DNA of 64,000 nt from Cinnamomum chago (Eukaryota > Streptophyta > Magnoliopsida > Laurales > Lauraceae), in the NCBI GenBank assembly GCA_038049695.1, contig CP142454.1:88372501-88436500 (forward strand). Direction: 5' to 3'. This document shows positions 1 to 12,395 of the stretch, piece by piece; positions within the stretch are counted from its first letter, which is position 1; every line of letters starts with the position of its first letter. The notes below the pieces were generated by a model. The model ran no database searches. It worked only from the letters and a program-made list of their open reading frames with translations, and was not told the origin of the DNA. The position numbers and the translations under genes are program-made.

Positions 1-1459
1 TATAGTTTCACTGTCATCATTGCCATCCTCATATACTGGAAGTTCCTGCTTACTAGTTTCTGGCTGTTCAACCTGTTCATCAAACTTGACATCAATACTT
101 TCAACTATTTTGTGAAGTCTTTTGTTATAACATCTGTAGGCCCTGCTTCTAGTTGAGTAACCCATAAAGATGCCTTCATCTGCCTTTTCATCAAACTTGC
201 CCATGTTCTGCTCAATTCTCGTGATGTAGCATTTACTTCAAAAGACTTTAAAGTGTTTGACAATTGCCTTCCTTCCAAACCATAGTTCATACGGAGTTTT
301 CTCTTCATGAGGTCTGAGCATACACCTGTTCTGAATGTATACAGCAGTTTGAACTGCTTCTTTCCAATACCTATCAGAGAGCTTGCTTTCGATTAACATG
401 GTTCTGCCCATCTCCTAAACAGTTCTATTCTTTCTTTCTACCACACCATTCTGTTGAGGTGTCCGAGCTGCTGAGAATTGTCTTCTGATGCCATGCTTCT
501 GACAATACTCTTCAAATTCTTCAGAAATGAATTCACCACCTTTGTCTGATCTTAAACATTTGATCCTCCTTCCAATGTGATTCTCAACCTGTTTTCTGAA
601 AACTTTGAACATGTCAAGAGCTTCATTTTTTATGTTTCAGAAACATTATCCATGTCATTCTTGAAAAGTCATCAATACATAACATAAAGTATTTATGACC
701 ATTGATGCTTTGAGTCCTCATAGGACCACACAGATCAGTATGTACTAACTCCAATGGCTTGCTGGTGTGATGTTCTTTTGACTTGAAAGAGGTTCTAGTA
801 AGTTTTCCTTTTTGACATGCATCACAAACAACAGTTGAAGACTTTCCTATATGAGGAATATCCCTTACTGCCTTCTTGGAATGGATCTTTGATAGGTTAT
901 CAAAGCTTATATGTCCAAGTCTTCTATGCCATAATCTGCTCTCATCAACTTGTCCAATAGCACATGTTTCCTTGACAGTTTCAGATAGTGTGTAGAGATT
1001 GCCGGATGTCCTTGAGCCAACAGCTACAACTTTGCCATTGCTAGACCTCCTTATCTCAAATCCCTGCTTCTGGAACACCACCTCATGTCCTTGATCACAT
1101 ATCTGACTCACACTCATAAGACTGTGCTTCAGCCCATTCACAAATAAAACTTCTTTGGAAGTTATCTTCCCATGATTTAGTTGAACTGCTCATTTTCCAA
1201 CTATCTTGGCACCATCATTATTTCCAAATTTTACAGAGCCTCCATCATATTGTTCTAGATTCATGAACCTGTCCTTGTCTCCTGACATATGATTTGAGCA
1301 GCCACTGTCAAGTATCCAAGGTGTTGGCTCATTCTGTGCTTTAAGAGTTGTCTGAACAATCAAAGATTCGGCTTTGTTTTTCTTACTCTCTTTCCTTTTC
1401 CACACTTTCTTATACTTCCCTTCTTGTTTTTCTTTTTCATAATGCACCTGTTGCACCAT
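1..1459 (-). pseudogene. Ty1-copia pol (protease, integrase), broken, cut by window edge
   Basis: Reading down the minus strand, this is the first half of a copia polyprotein. It shows an aspartic protease with the active-site motif DSGCSNHMSG (about 1315-1280), a GAG-pre-integrase zinc region with LWHRRLGHIS and CDACQKGKL (about 940-790), and an integrase core with HTDLCGP, RSDKGGEF and PQQNGVVERKNR. Reverse transcriptase and RNase H would lie left of base 1 and are not in the window. The frame is damaged by in-frame stops near 1190 (GGA to TGA type), 415 (CAG to TAG type) and 230 (GGA to TGA type), and by a one-base frameshift near 615-620. The element is therefore dead. An in-frame TAA near 1469 separates it from gag. 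The family call is firm from the domain order protease-integrase. Confidence 0.9.
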
Positions 1460-1468
1460 GTGAATATT

Positions 1469-2747
1469 TTACTTTTGTTTCAAAGCATTAGCATGATAAT
1501 AGTAATCCTGAAAGATGGTAGTAGGATATTGGTATGCATACACACAGTCCCTGGCTATATCCCCAAAGTTGTGGCAATTGTAGCATTCTAAGGGATTCAT
1601 AATCAGGGCTTCAAATGGGTTCCTACTGACATAATTTCTAGGCCTTTCATTAAATTTACAGGTAGCTATCTTGTGGCCAAAAGTATTACACTTAAAGCAA
1701 TGACCATTAAAGTAAGGAGCAAACCTGTAAAATGATGATTGCCTTTGTAAAGGAGCCGTGAATCTTTGCTGAGATTGATGCGCCATAGATGCTACATGTT
1801 TCTTTGGTTGTTGCACAATTTTAGATTGAGCAGGCTGAGCAATTACTTTTTGAATCTTCTCAACATGTGACCTTTCTTGTTTGGTTGAAGACTCACCCTT
1901 CTCAAAACCCAGACCAAACTTTATATGTGAAGGTCGCTGATTTTTCATAATTTCATTCAACTTGGTTGATCCTTCATATGTCTTCAGTTTCTGATTAGTC
2001 TTGTCAACTTGAGCTTTCAAACCTGTAATTTCCTCTTCCATTTTGCTGCACTCCTTTGTCTTTATGATAACTTGTGACTCAAGCTCTTCTTTAATTTTCC
2101 TCCCTTCTTCTATTTCCACCTTGAGTGTCTCAACTATTTCTTCAGTTTCTGTCAACTTCTTTGAAATCTTTTTGTATCTCTTTCTTTCTGTACTCAATTG
2201 CTCCAAAGCTGTTATAAGTTCCTCTTCCAAATTAGTCTCAATCTCCTCATTATCAAATTTTTCCTCTTCCTTTTCATCCTCTAAGGCTGCCATAAACAGA
2301 ACCTCATTTGATTCTTCAGAATTCTCATTTGAACCATCTTCTGAAGAACTTTCTACCCTTTTTGAAATATAACTCTTTGACTTTCCTTTCTTGACATATG
2401 ACTTATGAGAATAATCCCTTTTTGATTTGTAGGAGTCACTGTTATCTTCATCTGTCTTAGCAAGAGGGCACTTGGCTGCAAAATGACCAATACCTCCACA
2501 ATTAAAGCATTTGAATGGGAGCTTTCCTTTGAATTTTCCTTTTCCCTTCCTTAGCTTCCGCACAAAATTAGCTGTCAATTCATCATCTGAGTCCTCTTCA
2601 TTGTACTGTGCTACCTGTTTGTTCTTTTTGTGAGCTTTGAATGCTGCTTCCTTTTCAGTGGGTTTGGTCTTGCCTATTCTCATCTCATATGCTGTAAGAG
2701 TTCCATGCAGTTCATCCATATTAAAGACATTTAAATCTTTGGCCTCC
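1469..2747 (-). pseudogene. Ty1-copia gag, C-terminal part (zinc knuckles)
   Basis: This is the second half of the gag gene whose first half lies at 5822-6364; the two are separated by a solo LTR. It encodes a lysine-rich stretch, a CCHC zinc knuckle CFNCGGIGHFAAKC, a long acidic coiled-coil-like segment rich in E, K and L (about 2330-1960), and two further cysteine-histidine knuckles, CFKCNTFGHKIATC and CYNCHNFGDIARDC. Gag packages element RNA into virus-like particles in the cytoplasm. The part is open throughout and ends at a TAA near 1469, in the same frame as the protease. Two or three knuckles plus a coiled coil is more elaborate than the single knuckle of typical copia gag. Confidence 0.88.
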
Positions 2748-2752
2748 TCGAT

Positions 2753-5700
2753 TGTCGCGACCCCGGACCGGCCCGTAGGACTAATCCAGGATCGGGACGA
2801 TAATGATAAATAAGGAATGATAACATGCACATTTGTATTCAATTTCCCACAGGTGTCCGCGGTGAGGATATCACAACAATCAATGAATATTTCTTCTTGA
2901 GTGCGGAAGCATGTAGTAAATCAAATAGTCTAACTATCATTAGTCATGAAGACCATAACAATAAGTATAATTACTGTATCAGAATGAGCAATGATATATA
3001 TAGCAAGTTTCCCAAAGGTTGTTAAAGTTAGACAAATATCATTTAGTTACATTCCCCAAAATTAGAGGCCAACAAAGGCCAATATCACAAAATAATAACC
3101 TAAAGAATAGTTAACAAGTCCTTCCCAAAATGTTACGCCTCTTGGCAACCCGATGTCTACATGACATCGTCAGCACGCCACTCAACTAGAGGCTGCAGCT
3201 CACCTACCGCCTCCTCCGGCTCCTCCTCAAGGAAACCGGCAACGGGACCTGAGTACCAAAGCAAAGGATCAGACACGACGGTCTGGCAAGAGAGTAAGAA
3301 GATACAAAAACATGTAATAGATGAAATATCTCGAAAGGTAAGAAAATCTGTTAAAGCAAGAACTCTCATAAAATAGATAAATCATTTGTTAGAAAAACAT
3401 GTAAACAAGATAAAACTCATAGGGTGTCCAAGGAATCAGGAACAAGCAAGATGGCGACCACACGAAGCTAAGTCCTCTATCACTAAGGTGATAGAGTAAT
3501 AACTAGGCCCTGGTCTCAGTCACTCGAGGTGAGGAGAAACAGGGGATCTCATATAAATACATATGTATATACAATACTATACATGACCACGGTAGCGAGC
3601 CGGGCATCGGGGACCACAGTAGCAATCTGCGGTATCGGGACAAGACCACGGTAATGACCGGGTAGCGGGATCCAAACTGCAGCTGGCGGGACAAGAGGGG
3701 GATCTCCAAGTCGGTGGATCAGACCAACGAGGTTATCCAAGCTTAGTGGTGCCGACTCATAGGTCAAATACAATCGAGACAATGCAAGTAAATCAAGTAC
3801 AAATATATATAATCAAACGGGCAAGACGGGGGTGCTCAAGGGCACACTGCCATATCATGTGGTGCAATGCACTTCGGGTCAAGTAACCATTTCAAGTGTA
3901 CAACAATGCTTTCGAGAAAGACAAGCCATGTAAAGAAATCTTGGAAATGAAGAAATAAAATGAACTATTACAATTCGGGAAAGATGATGATTTAAAGATC
4001 TATTTGAGTGGATAGGGGTCCCGTATGTCGATTATAGATATAACTTGGTACTCCTTGAGTTTGAAGACATTCCGGGCTCCTTATGCACTCTTACGATTTT
4101 CAAAACTTAAAATGAGCTTATGGTTATAACTAGATTTCATACTAGGAAAATCAAGGTTATAGACGGTCCATCCTAGGCATGACGTTAATTCGGAAACATC
4201 GACCAACCTATTCAGTCATCGAAAGGAATGGAATTCGCGATAACCAAGGCAAAAGACTTATATTTGGATATAAAGAAGTTATCGCGTCATTCCATCCCGT
4301 TCAAGATTGAAACGGATTGAACTTCGATGCCACCAAACTAACCGTGAGAAGCGTCGGCTCAAGACATCTCACCCATAGTCCAATTAGTCCAAAAAGGGTA
4401 GCCAAGGTCCCACCTAGCACTAAGGAAAAAAAATAAAAATCTCAAAATCCACCGGTCCGATCGATCGGCCAAAATTTTCTGAACAGGGACCGATCGATCG
4501 GCCGAAATTTCTACACAGGGCCCGATCGATCGGTCCAAAAACCCTTACAGTTACTGACAGACCGATCGATCGGTCTGCACGTCCGATCGATCGGTCCTGG
4601 GCGCAGTGCAGGTCCGGGACTTGGATTTTTCTCCTTTTTGTTCCTTTCTTTCCAACACTTCAACAACCACATAGAACTATGATCAAGATGACTAAAACAC
4701 AAGATTCCAAGACATTAAATGAGGCTATCAAGATGCATAAATATCATTTATTGCAACCATGAAAAATCAATAAATGCAATCAATGAAAGCATAAAAATCC
4801 ATCAATGTTTCACCAAATCATTTGAAACTTAAAAACCTCCAAACATTCACTTGCCTCAAGTCTTCAATTAATGATATTAAGCTCTATCAAGTCCTTCAAG
4901 AAAATGGTCCAAGCTACAATGCAAAATCCCCAAATAAAGCCCTAACATGGGTCAAACAATATAATGACTAGGAAACCTTTCAAAAATGGAAATGTAGCTT
5001 AACAAGAACTAGAGGAACACTAATCTAGGAGATGGGGATGATCTCATACCTTTAAGGCCCTCTAATGGCAATTATGAGCTCAAAGAAGGTCTTGTGATGG
5101 AGGGTCCTCTTCACAAATGGTATCAATGGAATGCTTGCAAGATGAGGAAGAAGAAGATGATCTCCATTTTGAGTTTGGTGCAAGATTGGTGAGGCTTTGA
5201 GATGGAGAAGCAAGAAGAAGGAGAGAAAATCAAGGAAAACCCTAGACTCTTCTCTTGTGCTGGAAAATGGAGAATGAATTGCAAATGGAGGGTGAGTTCT
5301 TCTTTGTTAACAAAGGGAAGGTTGGGTCCCACAACTTAATGAACTAAATGGACCGAAATCATCTCTCTCGGGTCCACGGATGAATTGGACGAAGAAGGAA
5401 GAATTGTTCGTCGAAATATCTAGTTTCTAAAAAGTATATGTTTCGCGGGTTTCAAGAATACTAAGTTTTGGGTACAGATTTGGTGTGAAATGACTGTTTT
5501 GCCCTCAAGGCCAAGAATTCGGGTTTCGGGATTTCAAACGAAAACGGGATCAACATAAAAGTTGTAGGGATCATTAAAGCGAGTAAAATGGGATTAAAAT
5601 CATGAATGTAAAAACCTCCGATAAATCCTCAAACATATGCAATGTCATGAAAAGGAACCCCCAAAGGGCCCTACTAACACAAAGCCAATCAAAATCCCCA

Positions 5701-5816
5701 AAACTATATCAGAAGCTATTCCAAACCCATCTTAACCCAAAAATCACTAATCAAGCTTAGCACTAACACGCAACTTAATTAGTACTAATCGGGCTCACTC
5801 GGGTCGGGGTCTTACA
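2753..5816 (-). mobile_element. Solo LTR of a gypsy-type element, 3.06 kb
   Basis: The segment runs from TGTCGCGACCCCG to GGGTCGGGGTCTTACA, so it begins TG and ends CA. It is flanked by the perfect 5-bp duplication TCGAT (2748-2752 and 5817-5821). Removing it and one TCGAT rejoins the copia gag frame. No internal gag or pol is present and no repeated terminus was seen inside, so it is best read as a solo LTR left by recombination between two LTRs. On the minus strand it starts TGTAAGACCCCGACCC, a common start for large plant Ty3-gypsy LTRs. A leader-like pyrimidine-rich stretch with AAAACCCTAGACTCTTCTC near 5260-5240 supports the minus orientation. It holds five copies of CCGATCGATCGG at 4457-4594. 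Assignment to gypsy is inference. Confidence 0.88.
4457..4594. repeat. Cluster of five CCGATCGATCGG palindromes
   Basis: Five 12-bp perfect palindromes lie at about 30-45 bp spacing inside the solo LTR. The intervening sequence is unrelated or only partly related, so this is not a simple tandem repeat. Each copy carries three CpG sites. Comparable clusters with other palindromes occur in the other LTRs of the window. Confidence 0.95.
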
Positions 5817-5821
5817 TCGAT

Positions 5822-6364
5822 AGCTGATACTTTTGAGTCAAATCTGGGAGGAAGAGACCTCAGGATTTTCTTCACAAGTACTGGTTCCTTAATCTCCTCA
5901 CCAAGCCCTCTGATATCATTAACAACTTCATTAATTCTACGCATGTAAGCGTCAATGTTCTCATCCTCATTCATCTTGAGCATTTCAAACTGTGATCGGT
6001 GAGTCTGGAGCTTAGCCTCCTTGATCTTCTCATCTCCTTCATGTACACTTTTTAGTTTGTCCCATATCTCCTTTGCAGTTTTGCAGTTCATGACTTTAAC
6101 AAGTTCACTATCTGACAAGCCGCACAACAAAGCATTCCTCGCTTTGGAATCATTCTCAAGCAATTTCTTCTCAGCCACATCAGTAGGATCTTCTTCTCCT
6201 TTGTAGCCTTTTCTTACACAATCCCATATGTCATACCCCAAAGCTGAAAGATAAGTTTGCATCCTGACTTTCCAAAAGGAGTAATTTGTCCCGTCAAATA
6301 GTGGTGCTTTATTAGAGGAAAAACCTTCTCCTGAAGCCATGTGGGTTGTAACAAGATCACCCAA
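5822..6364 (-). pseudogene. Ty1-copia gag, N-terminal part (UBN2 domain)
   Basis: The frame opens at 6364, or more likely at the second methionine at about 6340 (MASGEGFSSNKAPLFDGTNY). It runs through the typical copia gag pattern: FDGTNYSFWKVRMQTYL, then AKEIWDKLKSVHEGDEK, then LRSLPPRFDSKVSAI. This matches the DUF4219 plus UBN2 architecture of plant copia gag. At 5822 the gene is broken by the solo LTR and resumes at 2747 in the same frame. The start lies just downstream of a primer-binding site at 6393-6406, as expected for the first gene of the element. Confidence 0.9.
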
Positions 6365-6392
6365 AACAGATTATGCTTGTAAATGGGACCTC

Positions 6393-6406
6393 GCTCTGAT
6401 ACCAAT
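6393..6406 (-). promoter_or_regulatory. Primer-binding site of the copia element
   Basis: On the minus strand the sequence directly after the LTR end is ATTGGTATCAGAGC, which contains the standard plant copia primer-binding site TGGTATCAGAGC, complementary to the 3' end of initiator methionine tRNA. It fixes the element's orientation as minus and the inner LTR edge at 6407. Confidence 0.92.
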
Positions 6407-9400
6407 TGCTGACCCCACACGGACACTGAGAGGGGGGGGGGGGTTGAATCAGTGTGTCTTAAAAAAATTATATGCAACCACACAACCACAACACAAAAGT
6501 TTTTACGTGGTTCACCCTCAGGCTACATCCACGGTGCACAAAGAGTGCACTTCCACTATTTTAGCAACACCAACTGCTAGGAGCACCAACCCCTTACAAC
6601 TTCGCCCGCACCACCGGACAGGAGCACCAACCCCTACACTCAAGCACCCACTTGAGTGATTACAAGGATATAAAGAATTTATGACACACACAGGTGCCTT
6701 ACAATAAAATACCAGCAATACACACAGGTGTCAAGAAAATATCAATCACATAGATGATTTCACGGAGATTAGTTCTCAATTAAATTTACCCTGCAACTCT
6801 TGTCAACCACAAACACTAATTTCTAGTCACACCTTTTGCCCACACAAATATAATCTGAGAAAGACTACAAGTAGGAGCATAAATCCACATGAAGTAAAGA
6901 GCAAGATAATCATACCATAGATGAGGAATGGATCAACATATTCTGAAAAACATGACCTTTGATTAAACGGGGGGGGGGGGGGTGTGTTCTGTTGAAGATG
7001 TTGATGTGAAAGAGAGATGCAATGGCAGCACGTAGTCGCCTCTAGCTTCTTCTACACAATCAAAGAAATTGCAAAAGAAGCCTCTATGCACACCGTTTTC
7101 TACTCCTCTCTGTGCTCAATGAAAAACCCCTATTCACCAACGTTTTCTTCCTTCTTTTTTTTGTTCTCTGTGTGATGAATAAAAAAACGTTTTGCCCTTA
7201 CACTTTTACTCTTCTCTATGATCAATGAACAACACACTAGGGCCGGCCCTGGGCAGGGGCTGTAAGTGCCCTTGCCCTGGGCCCATTTTTCAGGGGGGCC
7301 CATTTTTCCAGTTTGGCAACACCAGTAATTCTGTGGATTTACGTATGCTACTTCCGACGATGATAAGTTTTTTGCCATTTCTTGCAATTCTTGATGAATC
7401 AATCCCCAAAATTGAACTAGTAATCATTGTTGGCCTTCTACAAATGATGAGCGGTTTAGATTTTAATTGTGGGTCCCACAGAAATAAAAAAAATTAATTT
7501 TTTTGGTGGACTTTTTTTGTAAATATCTCAAAATATATGGCAAATCAAAGGTTGAAAATTGACCACATGACCGTTTCATAACTTACTAAGAAGATTAATG
7601 GTTCAGATCAACCAAATGGGACCAATAAGAAAGGGTTCCACAGCCAAACGGGGTATTGGCATGCGTTGTTCTCTGAAACCAACTTGAACTTGTTACCGTT
7701 CATCTGAAGAGGTATTGTATGGGTACTCAACAGTCATCCTTGTTCTTCAATTTTCTCATTATCCATAAAGGAATCAGACAACCAAACTCTACTAATATAG
7801 TTGAGTCAAGTAAAGTTAATTTTGAAGAAAGAATAAAATATAAGTGAGTTATAATAGTATTTTTTTAGTTGTTTGTTATGGAATATTTTTTACTTTTTGT
7901 ATGAAAAAGTGGAGTTTTTTTGTGTATTTTAGTGGATAAAGGTAGTTGCTTTTTGACTTTTTGTATGAAAAAGATAGGGGAGTTTTGAATAAAGTACATT
8001 TGATGCGACATCTTGTCCGGAAAATGAAAACTTTACTTGACTTTGATAGTATTAGTAAAGTACCAAACAAGACCTAAGGGCCTGGACGGATTGGATTTTT
8101 AAAATGGGCCCCACAAAAGTCCAAAACACATGATCAAACTGTTTGAGATCTTATAAAAATATCTCAAAATATATGAGAAATCAACAACTGATTTCTCATT
8201 TACTACCGGTTTTAGACCTTATAAACATTATTAACGGTTCAGATCATGATTGTGGGATTCATAAAATGTGTTTCCAAAAGCAAAAGGCGGTAACCTCTAT
8301 TTTACCACCTGAGTCACTATTCATCCGCAAATCAGCGTGAGCATGCATTTCCAGAATGCGATGTGGGAGGTCCCACATTCATTCTACACGCTTATGAGGA
8401 CTTTGTCCGTATTTTGAGGATTCCTCTTATAGGGTGGCAAGGCAACCATTGCCAAACTTGGATTTTCCTCGTAAGCAAGGAAAAACAACGAGGAATCCAC
8501 AACACAGATGGTTGCCGCACGTTTGGTAACAATCCTCATAGAGGAATCCTCTCTGCTTTTCCTCACAATTAACAAAAACAGGCCCGGCCCTGAACAGGGG
8601 ATGTAAGTGCCCTTGCCCAGGGCCCATTTTTCAGGAGGGGGCCAAAATCCCTCTCCTTCTGGCTTCTACATTTTATTTTCTTTTCAATCATTTGGTGGGG
8701 GCAGGGCTCATCCAATGGATTCCATCGTCCTGGGCATCAATAGACCCATCATCAAATCATCTGAGAGTGCTTATTGCATCACTGATTTGAGCATCCATCA
8801 GTGGGGCCCACCAATGATATTTTACATTTGATGGCTGAAATTCTTGAAGAATCTGGTCTAGCGTTGGGATGATTTGGGGCTTTTTTTTTTACAAACAGAT
8901 CATCAAGCCTTCAGTCCTTCACTCGTTCTTCTCATCTGTTATTGGGGCCCACCAATGATTTTTTTATTCCCCATATATGATGCTTAAATTCTGGTCTGAG
9001 TTCTTTTTTTTTTTTAAATAGTTATACTTGGGCATCATCAACCGATTTCCAATTTTTCACATCAGTGGAGCCCACCAATGATATTATCATATATGATGGC
9101 TGAAGAGGCCTAACTTTTACTCTTGCCCTGGGCCCTGAAAAAATTAGAACCGGCCCTGCAACACACTTCCCATACGTTTTTTCTTCTTTTCTATTCAATG
9201 AAGATTCCTCCTTTGCACACATGTCATCTCCTTCTTATCTTAGACCATAGATCCTAATAAGTTGGATCATAGTTTCTATACAAGTGTCCTTTTCCATAAG
9301 TGCATACCCAATAGTTGTGGACCCCACTGATGAGCTTTTATGAAGACTTTTGCATTCCCATTAGATTGGGCCTTTGCACAACTGGGCTGCAAGTGGGCTG

Positions 9401-9600
9401 TTGGGCTGACCCACTAAAATTGCCTTACTATATTGACAACAATTTCAACTCCAAATCCAAACCCAAGTATGATCAACACAATCCCCTAATATCAATTTGA
9501 GATCGTGCAACGATTAAATTACCCCTGGCCCGAAGCCTAGTTCTTGATAAATTTAATGGACCAATCCGGTTAACCTGGAATACAATACAAAAACCCAACA
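6407..9600 (-). mobile_element. 5' LTR of the copia element, split by a hAT insertion
   Basis: The inner edge is well placed at 6407 next to the primer-binding site. In plus orientation the LTR begins TGCTGACCCC. It is interrupted at 7238-9158 by a hAT element. The outer edge is less sure: ACCCAACA ending at 9600 would give a minus-strand start of TGTTGGG, typical of plant LTRs. A diverged second copy of the edge sequence at 9658-9685 leaves doubt. The other LTR is outside the window, so the TSD cannot be tested. Two long G runs at about 6430-6443 and 6969-6983 are simple-sequence expansions. Confidence 0.65.
7238..9158. mobile_element. Non-autonomous hAT-like transposon, 1.92 kb
   Basis: The ends are TAGGGCCGGCCCTG on the left and an inverted partner on the right (minus strand CAGGGCCGG). 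They are flanked by a perfect 8-bp duplication CAACACAC (7230-7237 and 9159-9166), the hAT signature. No transposase reading frame was found, so it depends on an outside enzyme. At 8579-8640 there is a second copy of the left end (CAGGCCCGGCCCTG followed by about 45 similar bases), so either another copy landed inside or the end was duplicated. The interior otherwise shows no genes. Confidence 0.85.
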
Positions 9601-10740
9601 GTTTAAAAGGAAAAAAAAAATCAGGGTTCAGAGGAAGAAGTAATTCTCAACCACGGAATACAATACTTAAACTCAACAATTTAAAAGGAAAAAAAAAACA
9701 AAAAAGAAAAGGGTTCAGAGGTAGAAGTAATTCTCAACTGTAACATAGAGATTTACAACGATAAGGAAAATTTGAGTAGGGCTCATTTTCCTCTTGAGTA
9801 GACTGTCTTTCCATGTGTGTGCACACTCTCTAAATTAAATTGGGTACCAAAAAAATAAACCAATAAGTGAAATTTGAAAAAGGGAGTAGCAAGGGGTGGC
9901 TATTGGGCATTCCTCTTTTCTTTAGGGCAAAAAATGAATACACCAAAATAAAACAAACAAAAACAGTGATAAAGGTACTAAAAAGAGAGAGAGCAAAGTT
10001 CTCCATTAAATGAAAGCCAAAAGAACAACGACACCATCAAAATCACAAGAAGGAAATCAAGATGTAGCACAAAACCACCAAAGGTAATTTATTGGTTGAG
10101 TTGTACTCTAAATATATTGCATAGTTGAGGGGCCCAAGTTTTTGGATGATAATGAGCTAATTTGCAGACTTGGTTTGGCGGCACCGGCCAGGGATTTGCA
10201 AGCTTGTAAGGCTCAAGTCAAACCCTAGCCATACATAAATAAATTGGGCTCAACAATGACGTGATAGGAGTACAACGTAACCCCAAACCGTTGCCACCTT
10301 TCACTTCAAGATGTAAATGGTTCCAATTACCCGAAGGTTCCGACCCATTAAAAACCAGGTTTGGGTCTTTATTTAGGTTCCAATAAATAAATGGGTTCGG
10401 GTCCGGGTCCACCTTGGTTAAGACCCGTGGACCCGAGATTCGACATATTACTTCAATTTTCGAAAATCTCTCCTAAAAACCATATTATTTTAATATCATT
10501 CTCTATCCGGATCTGGACCCGTCCCATATATGGTTTTGGTTCTGGTTCCAGTTCCGGAGCCTATAAACCGGTTCCGGGTCCGGATCCAGTTCCACCTTCT
10601 CGTTAAAGGTTCCGGTTCCAGTTCCACCATGGACCCAGACTGGAACCAACTCATTTACGCCTCTACTCTTACTTTAACATAATGAAGGAGACAAGGAAAT
10701 TGAAAACCCAGTCAACTTTGCCTCATTTGTCTCTCCCTCT

Positions 10741-10836
10741 CTTTTTTTTTCTTTTTTTTTTGGGTCGATACTAAGACCTCTAACTCTGGAAGAAGGAGGA
10801 ACCGTCGTCCTAACCACTTGGCCAACCCCTCGGGGT
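10741..10836 (-). mobile_element. tRNA-derived SINE, minus strand
   Basis: On the minus strand an A-box-like GGCCAAGTGGTTAGGACG is followed by a B-box-like GGTCTTAGTATCGACCC. The unit then ends in a 20-base A-rich tail, seen as T-rich 10742-10761. This is the layout of a short SINE transcribed by RNA polymerase III from its internal promoter. Flanking duplications were not identified. Confidence 0.6.
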
Positions 10837-11288
10837 TAACTTTGCCTCATTTGTCATAGACCTAAAGCCTCTTTGGATGTAGAGAAAAGTAGGAAAGAGG
10901 GAGAAACTTTTTTTTTTCTAATATAGATGTTCTGAAAGACTCTTAGCTAAATTCCACAAAACTCAATAAAAAAAGATTTCAACCTTCTCAAGCACCCATT
11001 ATTCTAGGGAAATTGAGTTCTTATTGATAAAACTGGATTTTGACTATTTAATCAATTAACTTTATTTGTAAAACATTTAAGATGTTTTTCTCAAATCCCT
11101 CCAAATCCCAACACATTATTCTTGCCTAAGAACAAAATGCCAACATGGTATTATTAAATAAAAGCAATGATTTTCCTTAAGGGGATTCTCCACCCTATTT
11201 CTCTCCTCATTTCTCCACCCGGTGGAGATTGTAGGACCTACGTACGTATCTCATTAGGTTTGATAATAATGAATTAGAAAAAAGAATA

Positions 11289-11501
11289 GCCACTTACCTA
11301 AGTGGCAAGAGACATCAATTCTCACCGGGGAGCCTAGGGTTCGAACCCTGAGCATGTTATTTTCCCTCACTCGAGGGCTCTCTCACCTCACTCGAGGTCT
11401 ACTTCCTTCGCCTAAGGGCTAGCTCCATCACCTCACCCACGGTATACTGCCCTCACTTGAGGGCGGGGTCCCATCCCCCTATAGCCGTGAACTAAAAAAA
11501 A
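11289..11501 (+). mobile_element. tRNA-derived SINE, plus strand
   Basis: A tRNA-like head has an A-box-like CTAAGTGGCAAGAG and a strong B box GGGTTCGAACCC at 11337-11348. It is followed by a body with repeated CTCACTCGAGG/CACTTGAGGG segments and a terminal run of eight A at 11494-11501. It cannot fold as a full tRNA gene, so SINE is preferred. Confidence 0.6.
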
Positions 11502-12173
11502 GGGGTTTTGACATATTAGTACTTCTTAAACTCTGTTTTCTGACGAAACATGGTATTTTGTGAAAGTAAATCTCATCTGACCACAATTTCTCAAATTCTA
11601 TCATCGGAAAAAAATTCTTAAGATACTACATAAAAGCCATGATATCATGGGATAGTCCCATGACATGATAGGATTTATCGATTTATATGACATACATTGT
11701 TCCCATGATATCATAGGATTTGGGGCCAAAAGGGTTTTTTTTTTTTTAGATATTGACTAGAGTTAAGCGACTCTAGTGACATTATTTGAATTTCGATCGT
11801 GAAATTGGAAAAATCGAGTTTGGGGAGAACTAATACGTTGAAACCCTCCAAAGAATAATAAATTTATTTTTTGGTAGAAAGAACAATGAATTAGAAAATG
11901 AAAAATCTTTATGGACAGATGAATTGGCTCTTATAAACGTCTTCTAAATTAGTCGTTGCTAATAGGAAACACACATGATCATATATACAGGAATACACCT
12001 CTGCTGTGTCCAAATTCGAGTTGTAATTTTTTTCCCAAAATTGCCAATATATTCGTGTTGTGAGATTGTGACCCTCATCTTTAGATAGGAAATCACACCA
12101 AGGCTCTATATCTATCGGTTTAGGCACCAAAGGCAATGGGTGAAAACCATGATATGCAATGAGCCTAACATCA

Positions 12174-12395
12174 GGGGCGGACCTAGAAATTCTTCATGGG
12201 ATGAGGGGGGCACTATGCAGGAAAAATATTTTGGGAGGGCCACATATATATATAGGTTTTAAAATATATAGGGGCCTTTCTGAAAACACTTGGGGGCATA
12301 TGTAAAAAATTATAAAATTTTTAAAAAGGCAAAGGGGTTTTTTTGAAATTTTAGGGAGGGGTCATGGCCCTGCAAGCCCCCCTCCAGTTCCGCCC
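12174..12395. mobile_element. Possible MITE with GGGCGGA ends
   Basis: The left end AGGGGCGGACCTAGAA and the right end (minus strand GGGCGGAACTGGAGG) are imperfect inverted repeats around 220 bp of G- and A-rich DNA without a coding region. No clear duplication flanks it, so this is tentative. Confidence 0.35.

Noticed and set aside
4457-4594. Spaced palindromes resembling a CRISPR array
   Set aside because: Spacers are uneven and unrelated to the array type, repeats are only 12 bp, and the context is a plant LTR.
11289-11350. Possible tRNA gene because of GGGTTCGAACCC
   Set aside because: No acceptor stem or anticodon arm can be drawn, and an A-tailed body follows. A SINE fits better.
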